A stretch of 64,000 bases of DNA from Hydractinia symbiolongicarpus (lineage: Eukaryota > Cnidaria > Hydrozoa > Anthoathecata > Hydractiniidae). Under the pieces are notes generated by a model. That model was not told where the DNA came from. It saw only the letters and a program-made list of their open reading frames with translations, and ran no database searches. Position numbers and translations under genes: made by a program. The stretch lies in the NCBI RefSeq assembly GCF_029227915.1, contig NC_079883.1, positions 9,300,001-9,364,000 on the forward strand, in the 5' to 3' direction. Of the stretch, positions 39,318-53,741 are shown piece by piece; position 1 is the stretch's first letter; the number at the start of each line of letters is the position of its first letter.

Positions 39318-39722
39318 TTACTTGCTGCTTGTGTATTTTGTGACGGCTTTTGTTCCTTCACTGACTGCGTGTTTTGCAAGTTCTCCAGGCAAGAGAAGAC
39401 GTACTGCGGTTTGAATTTCACGAGAAGAGATGGTCGACTTTTTGTTTTGAAGAGCCAAACGCGAAGCTTCGGAAGCAATGCGCTCAAAGATGTCGTTGAC
39501 AAATGAGTTCATGATGCTCATAGCTTTGCTTGAAACTCCGACATCTGGGTGAACTTGTTTCAAAACATTGTAGATGTAAATAGCATAACTTTCCTTTCTC
39601 TTTCTCTTGCGTTTCTTTTCACCAGTTCCACCAATCTTTCCTCCTTTTTTGCCGGCTCTTTTTTCACCTTTCTTGGCTACTTTAGGTGCCTGTTTTCCTC
39701 CTTTAGCTGCTGCGTCAGACAT
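39318..39722 (-). CDS. H2B: Histone H2B, unit 7
   Basis: Identical protein. Confidence 0.99.
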   Translation of the reverse strand: MSDAAAKGGKQAPKVAKKGEKRAGKKGGKIGGTGEKKRKRKRKESYAIYIYNVLKQVHPDVGVSSKAMSIMNSFVNDIFERIASEASRLALQNKKSTISSREIQTAVRLLLPGELAKHAVSEGTKAVTKYTSSK

Positions 39723-40006
39723 GGTTAAAAATTTTTGCTACTTAACTTGTAAATAAGCATTAAACTGCAAGTCAAAACTTTTTGTTTATAAGTAAAAAAA
39801 TCGGATCGAATTCGATCCGAAAACGCCGATACGCAATTTAATTGGTTAAAAAAAAAATCTTTTGTTTAATACTTAATTATGATTGGTTAAAAAAACATGA
39901 TTTCGATCCTATTTTTATGATGAAAAAACGAGTAAAGTTTATTTCGTTAACACTTACGTTAAATATTCGTACGTTTTTGTATTAACTTACAAATCAAATC
40001 GCAGTT

Positions 40007-40389
40007 ATGTCTGGACGTGGAAAAGGTGGAAAAGCTAAGGCTAAAGCCAAGACAAGATCCTCAAGAGCTGGACTTCAATTTCCAGTCGGTAGAGTGCATA
40101 GATTCCTTCGTAGAGGGCACTATGCTAACCGAATTGGATCTGGAGCACCAGTTTACTTAGCAGCCGTCTTGGAATATTTATCTGCTGAGATATTGGAGTT
40201 GGCTGGTAACGCAGCAAGAGACAACAAAAAAGCTAGGATTATTCCAAGACATTTACAATTGGCTGTTCGTAATGATGAAGAATTAAACAAACTTTTGAGC
40301 GGTGTAACCATTGCAGCTGGTGGTGTGTTTTGCCAAACATTCAAGCTGTCTTACTCCCAAAGAAGAACGACAAAGGACAGAAGAAGTAA
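40007..40389 (+). pseudogene. H2A: Histone H2A, unit 7, late frameshift
   Basis: Residues 1-107 are normal (through TIAAGGV). A duplicated GT dinucleotide (about 40325-40328) then shifts the frame, so the docking segment [12 protein letters not shown] is replaced by [11 protein letters not shown] and the frame stays open to 40489, giving 160 residues. That open frame runs through the mRNA stem-loop, which histone mRNAs need untranslated. The product would lack the H2A docking domain. The span given ends at the original stop codon. A real mutation or a sequencing slip is possible. Confidence 0.9.
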
Positions 40390-40586
40390 ACCGCTACACT
40401 CAGAAAACAACGGCTATTTTTATAGCCACACATCTTTAAAAAAACATTGTTTTTTTCACAAAACTATAACCTTAAAGTCTAATAGATAATCCATGCATAC
40501 GCCTTGTCCTAAGTAACTCAAAGAAATTAAATAAAAAAATTTGATCACAACGTCAAAATAAATTGCACGTATTTGCACCTACTAAT

Positions 40587-40706
40587 GTCTACGGCCATAC
40601 CACGATGAACACACCCGTTCTCGTCTGATCACGGAAGTTAAGCATCGTCGGGCCGGGATAGTACTTGGATGGGGGACCGCCTGGGAACTCCCGGTGTCGT
40701 AGGCTT
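40587..40706 (+). rRNA. 5S rRNA: 5S rRNA, unit 7
   Basis: Unchanged copy. Confidence 0.97.
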
Positions 40707-41032
40707 TTCATTTTCATTTGCTGTGATATATTTCTTGTTATAACAATTAAGGAACGTGGCGGTTGTTGAAAGTGTTTCCTATGACATTTTCCTACGACAT
40801 TTTCAGGTGATAGTACGAGAAAAAAGAGCTTTCAAATGCATACAAACTCGATCTATTGCCGATCATCCAATAACCCTGACGGAATGGCAAATAAAATAAA
40901 ATTCCGCCGCCTTCCGAGGACTTATATCGCAATCACGTTTCGTAACAGCCAAGCGAGGTTTTACCTTAGCGTTTAAGTCACCACCGACATTTGGCCGCGC
41001 AACTTTTCTAAGCTCATTCATTTTGACTTAAG

Positions 41033-41198
41033 GAGGGGGCGAGCGCGGACGCAGGCCCCCACTACCAGAAATTGTACGGTCGAGTTACTGACGTTTGCAG
41101 TAATCGCAGAGGTCAGCCCAAGCGTAGTGCAATGCAAGAGCCTCACTCTGGAAGAAAACCCTCATTGATCAGTCTTTACTTCCCCGTCAGGTAAGTAT
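41033..41198 (-). ncRNA. U1: U1 snRNA, unit 8
   Basis: Unchanged copy. Confidence 0.95.
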
Positions 41199-41389
41199 GA
41201 GTTGGAACTGCACCGTAGCATGAGGGTACCCTTCAAAGTTTGTTAATGCTTGTGGCTTGAGTGTGTTATAAACTGCCGTGTCGCGGGGCATAGGCTGTAT
41301 TCTCCCCCAGTGTACGCGTTTTGTTCCCGCCGTAGACTATGCAGAGTGCCGTCGGAAAGAGGACTGCTATTATTCTTTTATTGCTTATG

Positions 41390-41574
41390 TGGGCCGCCAT
41401 CGGTAATAGTGCAACACCAAGGCAACCCGTGGTCACGGCGTGAATGAATCCACCTCCATGACCCAAGGCCAAAATCAGATTAATATACTGACCATTCAGA
41501 GAATGGCCTACCAGATATTAAACTGATAAGAACAGATACTACACTTGATCTTAGCCATTAGGCCGAGAAGCGAT
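41390..41574 (-). ncRNA. U2: U2 snRNA, unit 8, shortened Sm site
   Basis: 185 nt. The Sm site reads ATTTTGG (four T, complement of 41471-41474) instead of ATTTTTGG in the other ten copies. Four U still falls within the range of known Sm sites, so the RNA may be functional; a homopolymer sequencing error is also possible. Confidence 0.93.
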
Positions 41575-41896
41575 AAAGAACAAGCGTTGCCATGATAGGC
41601 ATCGTCCACACACCGTAACTGCTTGTGGAGCATGTCACGTTACTGTAAAGCTTACAACTGTCACCGCGTACGGATGGACGGCGACATAGTAAAAATCACG
41701 GCTGTTGATTTAGCCGTAGGATGGAGAGCGACTGTAGCGAGTGGATGGTAACTTACATGAATGCTAACAAAGGCGACGATACTAAGTGCGTGATATTACT
41801 TTCCAATATGTCTGCGTACATTCCGTTTATCAACGCATTACGCCAGAACGTGCGCGCGCGTTACACAGTAGACCATGCAGCCGAAATGCGACAGTG

Positions 41897-41969
41897 CGAC
41901 CCTGCCAGGAGTCGAACCTGGAATCCCCTGATTCGTAGTCAGATGCCTTATCCATTGGGCCACAGGGCC
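41897..41969 (-). tRNA. tRNA-Arg(ACG), unit 8
   Basis: Unchanged copy. Confidence 0.97.
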
Positions 41970-42548
41970 ATGCTTATGACTTCGCCCCATCGTCATTTTG
42001 GCTTGCGCATTCGTTTTACTTACGACAGAATTCTTCGTGTTTGTAGCCATGAAAGAAAGGGACTTCTGTGAGTGAATTTTTTTACTGTGGTCTAATAAAA
42101 AAGTCGAAACGCAGTGCCCAATATATGAATTGCTCCTAATAGCCGGAAACAGGCCGTGTCGATGATGTAGGCCGACATACGCAACGCAAACCAAAGAACG
42201 CTTTATGAAAATCCTAACACGAGCGCGGAAGAAGCCCAAATTAACAGACTAGATGTAATGCTGAAGACCTCAAACTCCAGCAGCTTCTCTTGCAGACTAT
42301 TGCGTCGTACTACAAATAAAAATTAACATGCTTTCGCATAGTCGCGGCACCCAAAACGGACATTATACGATGTACAGAAACACACATTTCTGTTTTCGCG
42401 CCAAATCAATTCCCGGGAGTGGTACTTTTACGTCCGCATACTTCGCACCGTCTTAAATTATATCTCATTTACACGGTAATGTTTAGTATACTTCTACTGT
42501 GATAACAAGCATCGTTTATCGTTGGATTGTTGTAAGAAAACATTAAAA

Positions 42549-43100
42549 ATGAGTGAAGCAGCTTCTCCAAAGAAAATCGCACCCAAGAAGAAACCTGCTG
42601 CAAAGAAGACAGCTGATCACCCTAAATATGTGGACATGATCAAGGCTGCTATCGCTACCCTAAAGGAACGCGGTGGTTCATCTCGCCAAGCTATTACAAA
42701 ATATATTCATGCAAATTACAAAGTTGCTGAAAACTCAGATCATCATCTGAAAATGGCTCTTAAACGAGGAGTAACATCAGGCGATTTGATTCAAACTAAA
42801 GGCACTGGTGCTTCTGGATCATTCAAGCTAGGTCAGGTAAAAAAAGAAAAACCTAAGAAAAAGGCCGCAGCAAAAAAGCCAACGGCAAAGAAGCCTACTG
42901 CAAAGAAAAGTACACCAAAAAAGAAGCCAGCAAAGAAGAGCACGCCAAAGAAAGCAGCAAAGAAGCCTGCCACAAAGAAAGCCTCGGCTAAGAAACCAGC
43001 AGCTAAGAAACCCACAAAGAAGCCTGTTGCTAAAAAACCTGCAGCAAAGAAGGTCAAAAAGACTCCCAAAAAGGCAGCAAAGAAGACCGCAAAAAAATAA
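42549..43100 (+). CDS. H1: Histone H1, unit 8
   Basis: Identical protein. Confidence 0.97.
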   Translation: MSEAASPKKIAPKKKPAAKKTADHPKYVDMIKAAIATLKERGGSSRQAITKYIHANYKVAENSDHHLKMALKRGVTSGDLIQTKGTGASGSFKLGQVKKEKPKKKAAAKKPTAKKPTAKKSTPKKKPAKKSTPKKAAKKPATKKASAKKPAAKKPTKKPVAKKPAAKKVKKTPKKAAKKTAKK

Positions 43101-43461
43101 TTTGTGTGTATCTGGCTATTACATTAACAAACGGCTATTTTTATAGCCACACATTTACAAAAAAACATTATCTTGGTACAAAGTTAAACTTGTTTAAGTC
43201 ACTTAAACAGTTAAAAAAGAGTAAATTTAAGATTAGATTCCCTAAGTTTAAGTATTTTCGTTTTTAAATTTCTTATTTTCTTGCTTTTACTTTTCTTGCC
43301 CTTCATATTTTTAACATTGTCAAACTTTATGTAGCATAAAATTTTTATGTAGCATAAAATTTAAACAGAAAGCAGGACAAAGTTTGATATAAAAAGCTAG
43401 CCGTAATATTTTTTATGGATGTGTGGCTATAAAAATAGCCGTTTTTTGTTTGGTAAGATGC

Positions 43462-43875
<414 letters not shown>

Positions 43876-44353
43876 TTAAGAAGTCGATGTAGTACGGATA
43901 CACAAGACGGTCTAAAATGCACTATCGCGCCAAAGTTTTATTTCTCATATTGATTGACAGCTAAGGTTCAAAACAAACCATTTGATTGGTGCTAAGAAAG
44001 TAATTTCTGATTGGCTGCATAATGACATTACGCTCATTACTTTAACATTTTTATAAAATCTGTGTTTTTTGGCTACGGGAAAACGGCTGTATCTTCTGAT
44101 ACACAAAAGCTTTTGACTTTTTTTTTTTTTAGTAAGTAGCAGAAGGTTTGGCGAATTCCAACGATGCCAAATTTATTGCCTTACTGAAACATTAAGACCA
44201 CGAATTTTTAAAAAAACTACAGTTTTACTTAAAAAAATGTACAAAATGTTCGGAACATTTTGTAATGACGCAACTCTATTGGTTAATTAGGGTGTTTCCA
44301 CGAGCAGTAGGTAATTTTATGGCCTCTTTTTAAAGCTGTCTGAATTCTGTTAA

Positions 44354-44710
<357 letters not shown>

Positions 44711-45170
44711 GCGTTGTCATTGCTCAACAAAAACGGCTATTTTTATAGCCACAAATCTTTTAAAACATTACTTTGTGCACGCTTCCAAATTACACAATGT
44801 GTAAAGTCTTGTCACAGTTACATTTATTGCTATACGATACTATGTCATATATGACACAAAAAAAATTTAGAAATACTTTGTAGGGTTAATTTGCCTGGGA
44901 GTGTTTCCGTGAAAAGCTGGGTTAAGTTAAATGTAAGCAATAACATGGATCAATGTACTTGTCTTTTCTGCAAGTACAGCTAATAATACGTATGAAAAGT
45001 GAAGCTAATCCACACACACATGGGGAAGTATTTTAAATGTAGGCTAGTGTTCTTAAGCACATTATTTAGAAGTTTTATTAACTTCGGTTAACTTGTAGTG
45101 ACGCCAAGTAAATGTTTTTTTAAAGATGTGTGGTCTTAAAAAAGACCGTTTGTGTTTGGTAGACGTTGGT

Positions 45171-45575
45171 TTACTTGCTGCTTGTGTATTTTGTGACGGC
45201 TTTTGTTCCTTCACTGACTGCGTGTTTTGCAAGTTCTCCAGGCAAGAGAAGACGTACTGCGGTTTGAATTTCACGAGAAGAGATGGTCGACTTTTTGTTT
45301 TGAAGAGCCAAACGCGAAGCTTCGGAAGCAATGCGCTCAAAGATGTCGTTGACAAATGAGTTCATGATGCTCATAGCTTTGCTTGAAACTCCGACATCTG
45401 GGTGAACTTGTTTCAAAACATTGTAGATGTAAATAGCATAACTTTCCTTTCTCTTTCTCTTGCGTTTCTTTTCACCAGTTCCACCAATCTTTCCTCCTTT
45501 TTTGCCGGCTCTTTTTTCACCTTTCTTGGCTACTTTAGGTGCCTGTTTTCCTCCTTTAGCTGCTGCGTCAGACAT
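45171..45575 (-). CDS. H2B: Histone H2B, unit 8
   Basis: Identical protein. Confidence 0.99.
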   Translation of the reverse strand: MSDAAAKGGKQAPKVAKKGEKRAGKKGGKIGGTGEKKRKRKRKESYAIYIYNVLKQVHPDVGVSSKAMSIMNSFVNDIFERIASEASRLALQNKKSTISSREIQTAVRLLLPGELAKHAVSEGTKAVTKYTSSK

Positions 45576-45859
45576 GGTTAAAAATTTTTGCTACTTAACT
45601 TGTAAATAAGCATTAAACTGCAAGTCAAAACTTTTTGTTTATAAGTAAAAAAATCGGATCGAATTCGATCCGAAAACGCCGATACGCAATTTAATTGGTT
45701 AAAAAAAAAATCTTTTGTTTAATACTTAATTATGATTGGTTAAAAAAACATGATTTCGATCCTATTTTTATGATGAAAAAACGAGTAAAGTTTATTTCGT
45801 TAACACTTACGTTAAATATTCGTACGTTTTTGTATTAACTTACAAATCAAATCGCAGTT

Positions 45860-46240
45860 ATGTCTGGACGTGGAAAAGGTGGAAAAGCTAAGGCTAAAGC
45901 CAAGACAAGATCCTCAAGAGCTGGACTTCAATTTCCAGTCGGTAGAGTGCATAGATTCCTTCGTAGAGGGCACTATGCTAACCGAATTGGATCTGGAGCA
46001 CCAGTTTACTTAGCAGCCGTCTTGGAATATTTATCTGCTGAGATATTGGAGTTGGCTGGTAACGCAGCAAGAGACAACAAAAAAGCTAGGATTATTCCAA
46101 GACATTTACAATTGGCTGTTCGTAATGATGAAGAATTAAACAAACTTTTGAGCGGTGTAACCATTGCAGCTGGTGGTGTTTTGCCAAACATTCAAGCTGT
46201 CTTACTCCCAAAGAAGAACGACAAAGGACAGAAGAAGTAA
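45860..46240 (+). CDS. H2A: Histone H2A, unit 8
   Basis: Identical protein; the unit 7 frameshift is not shared. Confidence 0.99.
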   Translation: MSGRGKGGKAKAKAKTRSSRAGLQFPVGRVHRFLRRGHYANRIGSGAPVYLAAVLEYLSAEILELAGNAARDNKKARIIPRHLQLAVRNDEELNKLLSGVTIAAGGVLPNIQAVLLPKKNDKGQKK

Positions 46241-46437
46241 ACCGCTACACTCAGAAAACAACGGCTATTTTTATAGCCACACATCTTTAAAAAAACATTG
46301 TTTTTTTCACAAAACTATAACCTTAAAGTCTAATAGATAATCCATGCATACGCCTTGTCCTAAGTAACTCAAAGAAATTAAATAAAAAAATTTGATCACA
46401 ACGTCAAAATAAATTGCACGTATTTGCACCTACTAAT

Positions 46438-46557
46438 GTCTACGGCCATACCACGATGAACACACCCGTTCTCGTCTGATCACGGAAGTTAAGCATCGTC
46501 GGGCCGGGATAGTACTTGGATGGGGGACCGCCTGGGAACTCCCGGTGTCGTAGGCTT
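46438..46557 (+). rRNA. 5S rRNA: 5S rRNA, unit 8
   Basis: Unchanged copy. Confidence 0.97.
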
Positions 46558-46883
46558 TTCATTTTCATTTGCTGTGATATATTTCTTGTTATAACAATTA
46601 AGGAACGTGGCGGTTGTTGAAAGTGTTTCCTATGACATTTTCCTACGACATTTTCAGGTGATAGTACGAGAAAAAAGAGCTTTCAAATGCATACAAACTC
46701 GATCTATTGCCGATCATCCAATAACCCTGACGGAATGGCAAATAAAATAAAATTCCGCCGCCTTCCGAGGACTTATATCGCAATCACGTTTCGTAACAGC
46801 CAAGCGAGGTTTTACCTTAGCGTTTAAGTCACCACCGACATTTGGCCGCGCAACTTTTCTAAGCTCATTCATTTTGACTTAAG

Positions 46884-47049
46884 GAGGGGGCGAGCGCGGA
46901 CGCAGGCCCCCACTACCAGAAATTGTACGGTCGAGTTACTGACGTTTGCAGTAATCGCAGAGGTCAGCCCAAGCGTAGTGCAATGCAAGAGCCTCACTCT
47001 GGAAGAAAACCCTCATTGATCAGTCTTTACTTCCCCGTCAGGTAAGTAT
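46884..47049 (-). ncRNA. U1: U1 snRNA, unit 9
   Basis: Unchanged copy. Confidence 0.95.
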
Positions 47050-47240
47050 GAGTTGGAACTGCACCGTAGCATGAGGGTACCCTTCAAAGTTTGTTAATGC
47101 TTGTGGCTTGAGTGTGTTATAAACTGCCGTGTCGCGGGGCATAGGCTGTATTCTCCCCCAGTGTACGCGTTTTGTTCCCGCCGTAGACTATGCAGAGTGC
47201 CGTCGGAAAGAGGACTGCTATTATTCTTTTATTGCTTATG

Positions 47241-47426
47241 TGGGCCGCCATCGGTAATAGTGCAACACCAAGGCAACCCGTGGTCACGGCGTGAATGAAT
47301 CCACCTCCATGACCCAAGGCCAAAAATCAGATTAATATACTGACCATTCAGAGAATGGCCTACCAGATATTAAACTGATAAGAACAGATACTACACTTGA
47401 TCTTAGCCATTAGGCCGAGAAGCGAT
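47241..47426 (-). ncRNA. U2: U2 snRNA, unit 9
   Basis: Standard 186-nt form. Confidence 0.95.
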
Positions 47427-47748
47427 AAAGAACAAGCGTTGCCATGATAGGCATCGTCCACACACCGTAACTGCTTGTGGAGCATGTCACGTTACTGTAA
47501 AGCTTACAACTGTCACCGCGTACGGATGGACGGCGACATAGTAAAAATCACGGCTGTTGATTTAGCCGTAGGATGGAGAGCGACTGTAGCGAGTGGATGG
47601 TAACTTACATGAATGCTAACAAAGGCGACGATACTAAGTGCGTGATATTACTTTCCAATATGTCTGCGTACATTCCGTTTATCAACGCATTACGCCAGAA
47701 CGTGCGCGCGCGTTACACAGTAGACCATGCAGCCGAAATGCGACAGTG

Positions 47749-47821
47749 CGACCCTGCCAGGAGTCGAACCTGGAATCCCCTGATTCGTAGTCAGATGCCT
47801 TATCCATTGGGCCACAGGGCC
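47749..47821 (-). tRNA. tRNA-Arg(ACG), unit 9
   Basis: Unchanged copy. Confidence 0.97.
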
Positions 47822-48400
47822 ATGCTTATGACTTCGCCCCATCGTCATTTTGGCTTGCGCATTCGTTTTACTTACGACAGAATTCTTCGTGTTTGTAGCC
47901 ATGAAAGAAAGGGACTTCTGTGAGTGAATTTTTTTACTGTGGTCTAATAAAAAAGTCGAAACGCAGTGCCCAATATATGAATTGCTCCTAATAGCCGGAA
48001 ACAGGCCGTGTCGATGATGTAGGCCGACATACGCAACGCAAACCAAAGAACGCTTTATGAAAATCCTAACACGAGCGCGGAAGAAGCCCAAATTAACAGA
48101 CTAGATGTAATGCTGAAGACCTCAAACTCCAGCAGCTTCTCTTGCAGACTATTGCGTCGTACTACAAATAAAAATTAACATGCTTTCGCATAGTCGCGGC
48201 ACCCAAAACGGACATTATACGATGTACAGAAACACACATTTCTGTTTTCGCGCCAAATCAATTCCCGGGAGTGGTACTTTTACGTCCGCATACTTCGCAC
48301 CGTCTTAAATTATATCTCATTTACACGGTAATGTTTAGTATACTTCTACTGTGATAACAAGCATCGTTTATCGTTGGATTGTTGTAAGAAAACATTAAAA

Positions 48401-48952
48401 ATGAGTGAAGCAGCTTCTCCAAAGAAAATCGCACCCAAGAAGAAACCTGCTGCAAAGAAGACAGCTGATCACCCTAAATATGTGGACATGATCAAGGCTG
48501 CTATCGCTACCCTAAAGGAACGCGGTGGTTCATCTCGCCAAGCTATTACAAAATATATTCATGCAAATTACAAAGTTGCTGAAAACTCAGATCATCATCT
48601 GAAAATGGCTCTTAAACGAGGAGTAACATCAGGCGATTTGATTCAAACTAAAGGCACTGGTGCTTCTGGATCATTCAAGCTAGGTCAGGTAAAAAAAGAA
48701 AAACCTAAGAAAAAGGCCGCAGCAAAAAAGCCAACGGCAAAGAAGCCTACTGCAAAGAAAAGTACACCAAAAAAGAAGCCAGCAAAGAAGAGCACGCCAA
48801 AGAAAGCAGCAAAGAAGCCTGCCACAAAGAAAGCCTCGGCTAAGAAACCAGCAGCTAAGAAACCCACAAAGAAGCCTGTTGCTAAAAAACCTGCAGCAAA
48901 GAAGGTCAAAAAGACTCCCAAAAAGGCAGCAAAGAAGACCGCAAAAAAATAA
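48401..48952 (+). CDS. H1: Histone H1, unit 9
   Basis: Identical protein. Confidence 0.97.
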   Translation: MSEAASPKKIAPKKKPAAKKTADHPKYVDMIKAAIATLKERGGSSRQAITKYIHANYKVAENSDHHLKMALKRGVTSGDLIQTKGTGASGSFKLGQVKKEKPKKKAAAKKPTAKKPTAKKSTPKKKPAKKSTPKKAAKKPATKKASAKKPAAKKPTKKPVAKKPAAKKVKKTPKKAAKKTAKK

Positions 48953-49313
48953 TTTGTGTGTATCTGGCTATTACATTAACAAACGGCTATTTTTATAGCC
49001 ACACATTTACAAAAAAACATTATCTTGGTACAAAGTTAAACTTGTTTAAGTCACTTAAACAGTTAAAAAAGAGTAAATTTAAGATTAGATTCCCTAAGTT
49101 TAAGTATTTTCGTTTTTAAATTTCTTATTTTCTTGCTTTTACTTTTCTTGCCCTTCATATTTTTAACATTGTCAAACTTTATGTAGCATAAAATTTTTAT
49201 GTAGCATAAAATTTAAACAGAAAGCAGGACAAAGTTTGATATAAAAAGCTAGCCGTAATATTTTTTATGGATGTGTGGCTATAAAAATAGCCGTTTTTTG
49301 TTTGGTAAGATGC

Positions 49314-49727
<414 letters not shown>

Positions 49728-50205
49728 TTAAGAAGTCGATGTAGTACGGATACACAAGACGGTCTAAAATGCACTATCGCGCCAAAGTTTTATTTCTCAT
49801 ATTGATTGACAGCTAAGGTTCAAAACAAACCATTTGATTGGTGCTAAGAAAGTAATTTCTGATTGGCTGCATAATGACATTACGCTCATTACTTTAACAT
49901 TTTTATAAAATCTGTGTTTTTTGGCTACGGGAAAACGGCTGTATCTTCTGATACACAAAAGCTTTTGACTTTTTTTTTTTTTAGTAAGTAGCAGAAGGTT
50001 TGGCGAATTCCAACGATGCCAAATTTATTGCCTTACTGAAACATTAAGACCACGAATTTTTAAAAAAACTACAGTTTTACTTAAAAAAATGTACAAAATG
50101 TTCGGAACATTTTGTAATGACGCAACTCTATTGGTTAATTAGGGTGTTTCCACGAGCAGTAGGTAATTTTATGGCCTCTTTTTAAAGCTGTCTGAATTCT
50201 GTTAA

Positions 50206-50562
<357 letters not shown>

Positions 50563-51022
50563 GCGTTGTCATTGCTCAACAAAAACGGCTATTTTTATAG
50601 CCACAAATCTTTTAAAACATTACTTTGTGCACGCTTCCAAATTACACAATGTGTAAAGTCTTGTCACAGTTACATTTATTGCTATACGATACTATGTCAT
50701 ATATGACACAAAAAAAATTTAGAAATACTTTGTAGGGTTAATTTGCCTGGGAGTGTTTCCGTGAAAAGCTGGGTTAAGTTAAATGTAAGCAATAACATGG
50801 ATCAATGTACTTGTCTTTTCTGCAAGTACAGCTAATAATACGTATGAAAAGTGAAGCTAATCCACACACACATGGGGAAGTATTTTAAATGTAGGCTAGT
50901 GTTCTTAAGCACATTATTTAGAAGTTTTATTAACTTCGGTTAACTTGTAGTGACGCCAAGTAAATGTTTTTTTAAAGATGTGTGGTCTTAAAAAAGACCG
51001 TTTGTGTTTGGTAGACGTTGGT

Positions 51023-51427
51023 TTACTTGCTGCTTGTGTATTTTGTGACGGCTTTTGTTCCTTCACTGACTGCGTGTTTTGCAAGTTCTCCAGGCAAGAG
51101 AAGACGTACTGCGGTTTGAATTTCACGAGAAGAGATGGTCGACTTTTTGTTTTGAAGAGCCAAACGCGAAGCTTCGGAAGCAATGCGCTCAAAGATGTCG
51201 TTGACAAATGAGTTCATGATGCTCATAGCTTTGCTTGAAACTCCGACATCTGGGTGAACTTGTTTCAAAACATTGTAGATGTAAATAGCATAACTTTCCT
51301 TTCTCTTTCTCTTGCGTTTCTTTTCACCAGTTCCACCAATCTTTCCTCCTTTTTTGCCGGCTCTTTTTTCACCTTTCTTGGCTACTTTAGGTGCCTGTTT
51401 TCCTCCTTTAGCTGCTGCGTCAGACAT
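51023..51427 (-). CDS. H2B: Histone H2B, unit 9
   Basis: Identical protein. Confidence 0.99.
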   Translation of the reverse strand: MSDAAAKGGKQAPKVAKKGEKRAGKKGGKIGGTGEKKRKRKRKESYAIYIYNVLKQVHPDVGVSSKAMSIMNSFVNDIFERIASEASRLALQNKKSTISSREIQTAVRLLLPGELAKHAVSEGTKAVTKYTSSK

Positions 51428-51711
51428 GGTTAAAAATTTTTGCTACTTAACTTGTAAATAAGCATTAAACTGCAAGTCAAAACTTTTTGTTTATAAGTAA
51501 AAAAATCGGATCGAATTCGATCCGAAAACGCCGATACGCAATTTAATTGGTTAAAAAAAAAATCTTTTGTTTAATACTTAATTATGATTGGTTAAAAAAA
51601 CATGATTTCGATCCTATTTTTATGATGAAAAAACGAGTAAAGTTTATTTCGTTAACACTTACGTTAAATATTCGTACGTTTTTGTATTAACTTACAAATC
51701 AAATCGCAGTT

Positions 51712-52092
51712 ATGTCTGGACGTGGAAAAGGTGGAAAAGCTAAGGCTAAAGCCAAGACAAGATCCTCAAGAGCTGGACTTCAATTTCCAGTCGGTAGAGT
51801 GCATAGATTCCTTCGTAGAGGGCACTATGCTAACCGAATTGGATCTGGAGCACCAGTTTACTTAGCAGCCGTCTTGGAATATTTATCTGCTGAGATATTG
51901 GAGTTGGCTGGTAACGCAGCAAGAGACAACAAAAAAGCTAGGATTATTCCAAGACATTTACAATTGGCTGTTCGTAATGATGAAGAATTAAACAAACTTT
52001 TGAGCGGTGTAACCATTGCAGCTGGTGGTGTTTTGCCAAACATTCAAGCTGTCTTACTCCCAAAGAAGAACGACAAAGGACAGAAGAAGTAA
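51712..52092 (+). CDS. H2A: Histone H2A, unit 9
   Basis: Identical protein. Confidence 0.99.
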   Translation: MSGRGKGGKAKAKAKTRSSRAGLQFPVGRVHRFLRRGHYANRIGSGAPVYLAAVLEYLSAEILELAGNAARDNKKARIIPRHLQLAVRNDEELNKLLSGVTIAAGGVLPNIQAVLLPKKNDKGQKK

Positions 52093-52289
52093 ACCGCTAC
52101 ACTCAGAAAACAACGGCTATTTTTATAGCCACACATCTTTAAAAAAACATTGTTTTTTTCACAAAACTATAACCTTAAAGTCTAATAGATAATCCATGCA
52201 TACGCCTTGTCCTAAGTAACTCAAAGAAATTAAATAAAAAAATTTGATCACAACGTCAAAATAAATTGCACGTATTTGCACCTACTAAT

Positions 52290-52409
52290 GTCTACGGCCA
52301 TACCACGATGAACACACCCGTTCTCGTCTGATCACGGAAGTTAAGCATCGTCGGGCCGGGATAGTACTTGGATGGGGGACCGCCTGGGAACTCCCGGTGT
52401 CGTAGGCTT
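52290..52409 (+). rRNA. 5S rRNA: 5S rRNA, unit 9
   Basis: Unchanged copy. Confidence 0.97.
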
Positions 52410-52735
52410 TTCATTTTCATTTGCTGTGATATATTTCTTGTTATAACAATTAAGGAACGTGGCGGTTGTTGAAAGTGTTTCCTATGACATTTTCCTACGA
52501 CATTTTCAGGTGATAGTACGAGAAAAAAGAGCTTTCAAATGCATACAAACTCGATCTATTGCCGATCATCCAATAACCCTGACGGAATGGCAAATAAAAT
52601 AAAATTCCGCCGCCTTCCGAGGACTTATATCGCAATCACGTTTCGTAACAGCCAAGCGAGGTTTTACCTTAGCGTTTAAGTCACCACCGACATTTGGCCG
52701 CGCAACTTTTCTAAGCTCATTCATTTTGACTTAAG

Positions 52736-52901
52736 GAGGGGGCGAGCGCGGACGCAGGCCCCCACTACCAGAAATTGTACGGTCGAGTTACTGACGTTTG
52801 CAGTAATCGCAGAGGTCAGCCCAAGCGTAGTGCAATGCAAGAGCCTCACTCTGGAAGAAAACCCTCATTGATCAGTCTTTACTTCCCCGTCAGGTAAGTA
52901 T
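52736..52901 (-). ncRNA. U1: U1 snRNA, unit 10
   Basis: Same as units 1-9, so U1 does not distinguish the subtypes. Confidence 0.95.
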
Positions 52902-53092
52902 GAGTTGGAACTGCACCGTAGCATGAGGGTACCCTTCAAAGTTTGTTAATGCTTGTGGCTTGAGTGTGTTATAAACTGCCGTGTCGCGGGGCATAGGCTG
53001 TATTCTCCCCCAGTGTACGCGTTTTGTTCCCGCCGTAGACTATGCAGAGTGCCGTCGGAAAGAGGACTGCTATTATTCTTTTATTGCTTATG

Positions 53093-53278
53093 TGGGCCGC
53101 CATCGGTAATAGTGCAACACCAAGGCAACCCGTGGTCACGGCGTGAATGAATCCACCTCCATGACCCAAGGCCAAAAATCAGATTAATATACTGACCATT
53201 CAGAGAATGGCCTACCAGATATTAAACTGATAAGAACAGATACTACACTTGATCTTAGCCATTAGGCCGAGAAGCGAT
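53093..53278 (-). ncRNA. U2: U2 snRNA, unit 10
   Basis: Standard 186-nt form. Confidence 0.95.
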
Positions 53279-53410
53279 AAAGAACAAGCGTTGCCATGAT
53301 AGGCATCGTCCACACACCGTAACTGCTTGTGGAGCATGTCACGTTACTGTAAAGCTTACAACTGTCACCGCGTACGGATGGACGGCGACATAGTAAAAAT
53401 CACGGCTGTT

Positions 53411-53546
53411 GATTTAGCCGTAGGATGGAGAGCGACTGTAGCGAGTGGATGGTAACTTACATGAATGCTAACAAAGGCGATTTAGCCGTAGGATGGAGAG
53501 CGACTGTAGCGAGTGGATGGTAACTTACATGAATGCTAACAAAGGC
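53411..53546. repeat. 68-bp tandem duplication, unit 10 only
   Basis: Copies at 53411-53478 and 53479-53546, each starting GATTTAGCCGTAGG and ending AACAAAGGC, joined at a GA shared by both ends. It lies in the spacer between U2 and the tRNA, within the upstream part of the candidate small RNA. Confidence 0.95.
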
Positions 53547-53668
53547 GACGATACTAAGTGCGTGATATTACTTTCCAATATGACTGCGTACATTCCGTTT
53601 ATCAACGCATTACGCCAGAACGTGCGCGCGCGTTACACAGTAGACCATGCAGCCGAAATGCGACAGTG

Positions 53669-53741
53669 CGACCCTGCCAGGAGTCGAACCTGGAATCCCC
53701 TGATTCGTAGTCAGATGCCTTATCCATTGGGCCACAGGGCC
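53669..53741 (-). tRNA. tRNA-Arg(ACG), unit 10
   Basis: tRNA body unchanged although flanking bases on both sides differ from units 1-9. Confidence 0.97.
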
